From Ustilago trichophora (Eukaryota; Basidiomycota; Ustilaginomycetes; Ustilaginales; Ustilaginaceae), in the NCBI GenBank assembly GCA_900323505.1, contig OOIN01000005.1, positions 992,001 to 1,056,000 of the forward strand: 64,000 bases of DNA. The letters run 5' to 3'. Of the stretch, positions 57,635-64,000 are shown piece by piece (position 1 is the stretch's first letter; every line of letters begins with the position of its first letter). A program made the translations under genes and the position numbers. The notes below the pieces were generated by a model. It ran no database searches and had not been told where the DNA came from. It worked only from the letters and a program-made list of their open reading frames with translations.

Positions 57635-58620
57635 CTCAACGTAAAGCTAGTGATGAAACGAAGTTGGTCTGTTGAATGTGGTGGCAGTCTAGCTGCAGTT
57701 GCGGCTGGGATGGTAATGAATGTGGTTTTGAAAAGAAGGTGGTTTGCTTAAAAGAATGTGTGTGTAAGAGGGCGTGTGAGAGAGGAGCTGACAAGTTGTG
57801 CAGACCGGTGGAGGTGGTGGTGGTGGTGGTGAAGCGGAAAGAAGAGCCAAGGTGAGGACAAGGTATTGAAAGTGAAAGACACTCAGCACTGCTCATGCTC
57901 ACTATGTGAAGGGTTACATCTTTGCCTGTAACCTAGCAGGCTACATCCGGCGAAAAGTTGCCAACATCACCGCTCCCACCATGCAACACAGGAGCGATCA
58001 AAGGCTATTGCCGTCGAGCTTAGACGTTGCACACAAAACCAATGGCAAATCAAGAAACAGCGCTGAACTGCTGCATCCTACGTCAACCGCTGCAGCATAA
58101 AACGTCGACCACGATTGACTTACACTCCAAAGCCCGCCGCCACCTCAGCAGCTTTAGCAAGGAGGGAAGCTGTCGACAAGTGCAGCCGAAAAGCCCTGCA
58201 GTCGCAACTCAGAAGAAAGGCAAACCTGCCTGAATAGGAAACTCTTCTTAAGCTATCCTAGAGAATAGCTCAACAACACTCTCTGCTTGGTATGCAGCAA
58301 GCAATGTTAAACAAGTCACCGATTAAAGTGACACAAAAGCGAGAAAGAAGCCCCTGTTTCGTGCCTGAGAGAAAAGAGGTTGTCTATTTTGGCGGAGCTT
58401 TAAAATTCACCGATGACACGCGGCTAAATGAGCAACAGAAAGGATCTTCACACAACATTTCTCCTGCCACGCTTTCAAAATTCGACCGACGATTTTTGAG
58501 ACCACCATTTTCTGACTTTCTTTTTTTTTCGACGATGACTTTGATTCTCCCAAGAAATCATGAGCTAGATTCGCATTGAGTGAGACTACAACGATGAGAT
58601 GCATTGTGAGGGTAGAGCAT
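57635..58620. promoter_or_regulatory. Promoter of the four-TM gene and 3' flank of paraoxonase-like gene
   Basis: A 986-bp spacer; both flanking genes are on the minus strand. A GGTGGT/CACCAC run lies near 57810-57835. Frames within have no support. Confidence 0.4.
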
Positions 58621-60492
58621 CTATGCCTCGATCCAGTCCGCTGGAAGCTTACATACAGCAATTCCACGTTCCTCATACGCACCCGTCACATACAGCAGCT
58701 TCTTTTTGATATCTACCGCCAATCCAGTCGGCACAGTGGGCAAGAATCCTCGCTGCTTCAACTCATCATCGCTTCTCCCTTCAATCTGCGCCTTGGTCTC
58801 CGCGGGACTCTTAAACACGTTGAAGGTGTGAAACTCCTTCCGCAGCCATACACCTTTACTCTTTTTGAGCTTGAGCTTCTCCGTTTCCCATGGGTGGGCA
58901 ACTACGCTGCCAAAGTGGCGGAAAACGTAGGTCGTCTGGTCGATCTTGCCCGCCGGTCTTGGTGGTCGTTCTGAGCTGGACAGAGCTACAGGAGAAGAAG
59001 TGGGGAGGCCGAGGCGTCGTCTCCGTTCGTCTCGTTGTGATGCGATCCATTTCTCCACCGATCGCGTGTTGGGGTTGGAAGCGGTCCAACTTCGGCCATG
59101 TTCATCTACGACAAGTGCACGAATGGGACTCTCGTGCTCGACGGCGAAGAAGTTGACGAAAGAGGGGGTGTATGTCTTGTAGAGACGCACGATGGTGTTG
59201 ACTAGTCCATCTATTGTAGTCTCATTGACATGAATGCGGTGGTCACGAATTCCACCGCCAATACCGCGCACCCAGTGCTGCTCCCATTCCTGCAATTTCG
59301 ACTGGTCAGCGGTGAGGCTGGGGATGAACAGGGCAGTGGCAGAAGAGTTGGAGCCGGCCTTCTTTCCTCCCCCATCCCAGGCTTGGATGAGAGGTGGGAA
59401 GCCTTCCCATTGGTCGGGATCGCTGCCATCAAGACGGACGCTGAGGGTCTTGTTGATGGAAGAGTGGTGCAGGAAGACCTTGCGAGTCAGTGTGTCGCTG
59501 GTGAGAGAGTATTGCGATGACAGGTAAGAGGCTACTGGCTGCCACACTGCAGAGAAGACCGAAGAGGGAGGCGCAGGTTGGCTGCTACGATCCGGAAGGG
59601 ATGTGATGAAGAAGCTTGGAATGCGAACAGATCTGGCTGCAACCGAAGCGATGTCATCATGCTTGAAGCCAGCAAGGATGTCAGGATTCTCCTTGACATG
59701 GGTCGGGTCAGGATAATCGCGGTCAAAAGTATCCGAGTACTGCTCTGCAAAGATGGCGATACGGAATGGATCGATGCTGAAGTTGGTATCAAAGTCGACA
59801 TGGACACCGTTGAGATCCTCGCCTTCTACCCTTTTAAGCCAGCGCAAGGTCGTGTGATCTTTGCCACCAACCTTGTCGAGATCGTGGACAAAGATGTCGA
59901 TCACACCGGGACGGTCAGCATAGGGCTTGTTGGCGACAATCACGAGATTTGCAGGAGGTTCCGGCTTTGGCTCTGCTCCCTCATCCGACTCTTCGACAAA
60001 GTACGGATGCGACGCGGTAACGGCGATACCGAGAGGGTGGAAGGTCGACAGAAGATCGGCGGGTGGGCGAATTGGGTATTCGGGAGGAGGCGAAGAGATG
60101 TAGAGCTTGCGAGCAAGACTTCGTCTGTTGGTGTCCCAAGCCCAGATACCGGGCGTGCCGTATTCGGCCGCTAGCTTTTGGCTGCCATCCTCGTAGATGC
60201 CCACGCGAGCATCCCAGGTGAGTCTTGTAGGATCACAGCTGAGGTATGCGACTCCTGTACGACGGTCCAGGACAACGTCTTCGCAGAAAGAGGGCTCGAC
60301 GGGTCCCGCTGGCTCGTTGGGCAAGCGTGTTGAGAGTGGCTGGCAATTTTCGAGGTTGAGAAGGTGATCCGTGCTTAGCACAGTGTCGCTTAGTGCGTCG
60401 CCGTGGAGCTTGAGGTGGTTCTTGTATGGAAAGTACGAGGTGACTGAGAGCAGGCCTGCCGCCACAGACGAGATGATGACGGGTACCAGCAT
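58621..60492 (-). CDS. Paraoxonase/arylesterase-like beta-propeller protein
   Basis: 623 aa from ATG 60492. The frame continues upstream to a non-ATG TTG at 60528, and a TTCTAG acceptor-like site lies at about 60553, so a small upstream exon is possible. Residues 1-18 form an uncleaved signal anchor (MLVPVIISSVAAGLLS), as in PON enzymes. The rest resembles a six-bladed propeller: CEDVVLDRRTGVAYLSCDP near the start, LVIVANKPYADRPGVIDIF, LNGVHVDFDTNFSIDP and PTGLAVDIKKKLLYVTGAYE at the end. Acidic/Asn pairs (ED, ND) could bind calcium. A lactonase or esterase activity is inferred; substrate unknown. Several N-glycosylation sequons are consistent with an ER lumen domain. Confidence 0.82.
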   Translation of the reverse strand: MLVPVIISSVAAGLLSVTSYFPYKNHLKLHGDALSDTVLSTDHLLNLENCQPLSTRLPNEPAGPVEPSFCEDVVLDRRTGVAYLSCDPTRLTWDARVGIYEDGSQKLAAEYGTPGIWAWDTNRRSLARKLYISSPPPEYPIRPPADLLSTFHPLGIAVTASHPYFVEESDEGAEPKPEPPANLVIVANKPYADRPGVIDIFVHDLDKVGGKDHTTLRWLKRVEGEDLNGVHVDFDTNFSIDPFRIAIFAEQYSDTFDRDYPDPTHVKENPDILAGFKHDDIASVAARSVRIPSFFITSLPDRSSQPAPPSSVFSAVWQPVASYLSSQYSLTSDTLTRKVFLHHSSINKTLSVRLDGSDPDQWEGFPPLIQAWDGGGKKAGSNSSATALFIPSLTADQSKLQEWEQHWVRGIGGGIRDHRIHVNETTIDGLVNTIVRLYKTYTPSFVNFFAVEHESPIRALVVDEHGRSWTASNPNTRSVEKWIASQRDERRRRLGLPTSSPVALSSSERPPRPAGKIDQTTYVFRHFGSVVAHPWETEKLKLKKSKGVWLRKEFHTFNVFKSPAETKAQIEGRSDDELKQRGFLPTVPTGLAVDIKKKLLYVTGAYEERGIAVCKLPADWIEA

Positions 60493-61075
60493 GTTGATTA
60501 CGTCGTTGCCACCGCGTGGGCGTGTCAACTGCTTGATGAGCGCCGGAGAATTGACCTAGAAGCGGGTGAAGGTGAAGGTAGGAAGGCAACAAGATACCTC
60601 TTCAGACAGCCAGCGAACCTGAACTTTTGATGACCCTCTTGATCGGAGCACGACAGCTCTAATCTAGTTGACTTTACCCCAGTCGCTGATTTCAGAGACG
60701 GTTGCTGCGAGCACTGGACCCCATCGAAAGACTTGCCGACGGCACGGCGACAAAGGACAGCTAACGGAGGACAGGAAGCTTTAAATCTTCGGAAGACTGT
60801 CGACCGTGCGCTGTTTCTCATCTTTTTGTGTTTGAAGTTGTAAGATCGCAGAAGTTTTCGTCTCTGGATTCTTACTGATCTTGATAAGATAGCGGAAAAG
60901 GCGCATCGTTTGTCGTGTGACTATGCGGAGAAATTCCCGGCTCAACTTTGAAAAAGTAACAGATGATTGGAAGAAATAATTTTTCCTCTTGTCATCCTCA
61001 TCATTGCTCCTTCTCTGAGCCATCTCCGCCTTCCCTCTTCCTTCTCCTCTACCACTATATCGACACCCTTACACA
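60493..61075. promoter_or_regulatory. Divergent promoter, paraoxonase-like / homocysteine methyltransferase
   Basis: A 583-bp head-to-head spacer. The first 60 bp on the minus-strand side are open in the paraoxonase-like frame and may belong to its 5' exon. A CT-rich leader precedes the ATG at 61076. Confidence 0.4.
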
Positions 61076-62386
61076 ATGAACGGACCAATCGACCAGAGCG
61101 CACTCGAGTCGCTGCTCGACTCTTCCCGCATCGGTATCTTGGACGGTGGTCTGGCTACATATCTTGAGGACGGACTCAACTTTGATCTTTCCAAAGGTCC
61201 TCTCTGGAGCGCACGGCTCCTTGACGAGAAAGAGGATGATGTCAGCGGCGGAAAGGGGCAGAAAGGTATCTTTGACGCTCACTTGCACTACTTGCAAGCA
61301 GGTGCAGGCATCATCGGCACCGCCACTTACCAGGCTTCGCTCGAGTCTTTTGCACGAGCCAACTACGACCAGGCTTCGGCATCCCATCTCATGACCAAGG
61401 CCGTCGATCTAGCCTGCGAAGCACTGCACACTCACAACAATGTCACAGCATCTTCGTCTTCATCGAGACCCACGATTAGCTTGAGTCTTGGTCCCTATGG
61501 CGGAATGCTCAGCAACGGAGCCGAATATACAGGAGACTACCGACGCACCTTCTTGCCCGAATCGGATCCGCAGCGCGAGCAGCAGCCGTCTCTCGAGGAG
61601 ATGGCGGCATTCCACCAGAGACGTATCGAAGCTTTTGTTGCTCAGCCGAGCTGGAAAGATGTTGGCGTGCTTGCTGTCGAGACGGTGCCACGAGCTGACG
61701 AGGCACTTGCCTTCCGAATGGCACTGGAGAACGTGGTCAAAAGCCACCAGCAGCAAGGAAAGCCTCTGGACAGGAAGCCGGTGTACATTAGTATGGCTTT
61801 TCCGGACGATAAGCGCTTGCCTTGGCCTCCATTGAAAACAAGCTCAGCTGGTGACGACGATATGGACATGGACGAGGACGATGATGAAGTCGACGCGGCT
61901 GATGAGGAGGAAGCTTTCCAAGAAGAGATGAACTGGCTCGTTCAGATCGTTATCGACACCAAGGTCCAAGGTCAAAATTCGCTTTGGCCAGTCGGCGGTA
62001 TCGGCATCAACTGTACCAAGCCTTATCTGCTTCCCAAGCTGGTTGAGCGCATGTCGATGTCACTGCTCACTCTCAACCGACCCACCAGCGAGGGCGGTAT
62101 GGATCTCGCGCGCAGGAGGGCTGAAGCGCGTCAGCAAAAGCCTCTGCTTTACCTCTACCCGGATGGTGGACTGGTCTACGATCCGGTCAAGAAGATCTGG
62201 CTCACCCCGTCCAACGCCGGTGATCTAGGCGGTGACAACTCGGCAGCATCGTGGGCATCCAATTTGATGAAGCTGGCCAAGAGCATCACTGCCGCGACTG
62301 ATGTATGGAGCGGCGTATTTGTGGGTGGATGCTGCAAGAGCGGAACAGATGAGATCCGAGCGTTGTGCCAGTGCAGGTCGCTGTAG
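61076..62386 (+). CDS. Homocysteine S-methyltransferase
   Basis: Single exon, 436 aa. It begins with the family motif GILDGGLATYLE, followed by HLHYLQAGAGIIGTATYQAS, SLGPYGGMLSNGAEYTG and AVETVPRADEA. The zinc ligands are Cys in GINCTKP (about residue 312) and the Cys pair in GGCCKSGTDEI (about 418). It transfers a methyl group from S-methylmethionine or S-adenosylmethionine to homocysteine, making methionine (Mht1/Sam4 type). An acidic insertion of about 25 residues near 260-285, almost all Asp/Glu, separates the two halves of the barrel and is unusual for the family. It is probably cytosolic. Confidence 0.94.
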   Translation: MNGPIDQSALESLLDSSRIGILDGGLATYLEDGLNFDLSKGPLWSARLLDEKEDDVSGGKGQKGIFDAHLHYLQAGAGIIGTATYQASLESFARANYDQASASHLMTKAVDLACEALHTHNNVTASSSSSRPTISLSLGPYGGMLSNGAEYTGDYRRTFLPESDPQREQQPSLEEMAAFHQRRIEAFVAQPSWKDVGVLAVETVPRADEALAFRMALENVVKSHQQQGKPLDRKPVYISMAFPDDKRLPWPPLKTSSAGDDDMDMDEDDDEVDAADEEEAFQEEMNWLVQIVIDTKVQGQNSLWPVGGIGINCTKPYLLPKLVERMSMSLLTLNRPTSEGGMDLARRRAEARQQKPLLYLYPDGGLVYDPVKKIWLTPSNAGDLGGDNSAASWASNLMKLAKSITAATDVWSGVFVGGCCKSGTDEIRALCQCRSL

Positions 62387-64000
62387 AGTGTCGTGTTGTT
62401 GCGAATACAGTCCCTATCCCGCAAAATAGTCTGACAAGTGTTTCAGCCATGATTCGAGAATGATCTGCACGAAATAATTTGTCATGGGTCAAGCATGTAC
62501 TGATGATCATGCGAATAGTAAGCCCAGTGAAACGCTCTGAGGATCAACAAAGCGCAGGGATTGAAAGTGTGTGGAAGGCAAGACCCGGCAAGCTGAATAC
62601 AAAGCAAGCAAGTCACCATAAGCTCCGCTGGCCGAGTGTTGGGACAAGTTCCGGACGAGAACGTCAGCGTATCATCGACTCCTTCATGGCACCTTTTCTG
62701 AGACGCTTCCTCGTACTTGAGAGGATCCGACCCTGGGGTAACGTCGGATTCAGATGCAATTCAGTTTATGGCAAAGACACAATCTCTCGCGTACAGGCGT
62801 GTGAAGAACAGCAGCATCGGCGAACACGCGCTCGATGCTGCCGAGAAAGCAACGATCAATGACTCAATTATGATCACCCAACGATCCATTGCTTCGCTCT
62901 ACGATTGTTTTGATAAAGATAGGACCATCGGTCTCTTTTCCACCCCGCGGTTCATTTAGAGTTACCATTTCCTCCGAGCATCGAGTGAAGCATCACCCAG
63001 ATTTTTTCCAGAGCAAGAAGCTGTTTGAACACGAAGAAGAAATGCGACATGTCCCCGTGGACAGGCATTTGCTCGTTTTTACTTTGAACGCGATGTCTCT
63101 GCCCCGAGCTGCAAAATCTGGAACGGGGGAGAGGAAGGGAAGGAGAAAGAGAAGGAGAAGGAGAAGGAGAGAGACCCTTGCACATCTCAATCTCGCTTAA
63201 GCACGTTGCAGATCCAACAAAGCAGAGCACAGCAAAGCTAAACAACAAAAAGCCAGACCGCCCAGCAAAAAGTGCTCTAAAAGGTCTGCAAGTTTGGAAC
63301 GCTTCTTGGCATGCATTCAGTGCACACTGGAGCAGCATAAATTGATTCATCATGTGGTTGGTTGCACGATGGTGGCTTATTATGATCTGTGTTGTGATCT
63401 TGCACCGGGACTGGTATTGTAGTCACCACTTGGAACTTGCAGTTCTCTCACTCTCGACAGCTCCGGGAAAGCCCTACAAATCATGCGGGACTGGTACAGT
63501 ATCTAGCAAGCGCACACACGCACATACGATGCATAAATCTGCGTCTCCCATACCCGTACCTCTCCGTCGAATCTCGTGCTAATGTTAGCCTTGCATCCCT
63601 TGCTGGCCCCACTCGAATACTTCTTGACGAGGTAACACGGGACTCGGGCGTCACTACAACACAGCTAATGCAGCTGCCAAACAGGTGCCGACATGTACAG
63701 GGCGTCCCGCTCCTACCTCGCTCTACTGCACGAGCTGCCCCCTTCTGCAATCCAAGTTCTGAACGCTTTCTCAAGATCATCTTTGACGGCGATTTTCAAT
63801 GTGCAGACCTCTCCATTAGTACCATTTGTGCGGAAACCAAGTAAGCAATGTACGGAAACGCAATATACGATTTATGTTGTACGACACCACAGGGGAGAAA
63901 GAGAGTGAGGCAAGAATCACGGAAGCGGAGTCTATATCGTCTGTTGCGGAGCTGAACAGCTACCGGACGCCATCCGACAACATTTTTTCGATAGTTTTAC
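62387..64000. other. Terminal intergenic region with no convincing gene
   Basis: 1.6 kb without a supported gene. Frames up to 135 codons exist on both strands but conflict with one another and show no domain or splice pattern. A 50-nt purine-only tract lies at about 63125-63174. It may include the promoter of a gene beyond the window. Confidence 0.45.
63125..63174 (+). repeat. Polypurine tract (GGA/GAA-rich)
   Basis: About 50 consecutive purines with repeated GGAGAA units and partial mirror symmetry. Such tracts can form triplex DNA; a biological role here is not shown. Confidence 0.75.

Noticed and set aside
1..64000. CRISPR arrays, operons, phage or bacterial insertion sequences
   Set aside because: No direct-repeat/spacer arrays or prokaryotic gene layout; the spliced genes show this is eukaryotic DNA.

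Overview
The window is nuclear DNA from a fungus. Several multi-exon genes splice cleanly with GT-AG introns of about 60-120 bases, both tRNAs have introns of 16 and 36 nt beside the anticodon, and a 5S rRNA gene sits alone among protein genes. Gene content (twin CX9C factor, peroxisomal carrier, LCL3, MPDU1-type protein, secreted glycine-rich proteins) and compact, mostly intron-poor genes point to a basidiomycete, most likely a smut-type yeast or fungus (Ustilaginomycotina). That placement is inference from gene style, not from a marker comparison. I read 33 protein-coding genes, two tRNAs, one 5S rRNA and one DNA transposon.

Layout. 1-2268: no convincing gene. 2269-6816: ABCC/MRP full transporter (minus). 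8121-9239: four-TM MARVEL-like protein. 9981-10512: mitochondrial CMC2 in four exons. 10879-11674: DUF2237 protein. 12068-12160: tRNA-Leu(CAG). 12429-14771: leucine-rich-repeat protein with a charged tail. About 14929-18032: an apparently intact PIF/Harbinger-type transposon with DDE transposase and convergent SANT/Myb-like protein. 18454-20514: LAT-type amino-acid permease. 20764-23091: LSm/FDF (Edc3-like) protein that carries an unexpected HExxH region instead of the usual YjeF_N domain. 23444-24344: Nudix hydrolase. 24493-25800: class A J-protein. 26202-27421: scavenger decapping enzyme DcpS. 27705-28559: predicted myristoylated protein. 28633-31191: GH85 ENGase. 31740-34583: DUF2470 membrane protein, FAHD1-like hydrolase and CoA-binding protein. 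34799-36220: secreted aldose-1-epimerase. 37601-38617: DUF1275 membrane protein. 39118-39236: 5S rRNA. 40028-41338: Gfo/Idh/MocA oxidoreductase. 41541-42701: LCL3 nuclease. 43144-44052: MPDU1-like PQ-loop protein. 44294-44401: tRNA-Met. 44798-45307: hypothetical ORF. 45732-46376 and 47753-48682: two secreted glycine-rich proteins with matching N-termini. 49123-50199: four-exon membrane protein. 50504-51000: HIU hydrolase. 51242-52473: peroxisomal ATP carrier. 53306-54586: nucleoside hydrolase. 55445-56233: glutathione peroxidase. 56609-57634: four-TM protein. 58621-60492: paraoxonase-like ER protein. 61076-62386: homocysteine S-methyltransferase. 62387-64000: no convincing gene.

Most genes are unrelated housekeeping functions arranged singly or as head-to-head pairs with short shared promoters (for example DcpS/27705 gene, FAHD1/CoA-binding, nucleoside hydrolase/Gpx). 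There is no secondary-metabolite or mating-type cluster. Two genes touch mRNA decay (Edc3-like, DcpS) and two touch purine salvage or catabolism (HIU hydrolase, nucleoside hydrolase), but I see no evidence that either pair is a functional cluster. The most unusual items are the LSm/FDF plus HExxH protein, the Harbinger element, and the glycine-rich secreted pair. Several reading frames that look longer begin at GTG or TTG; I moved those starts to the first supported ATG.
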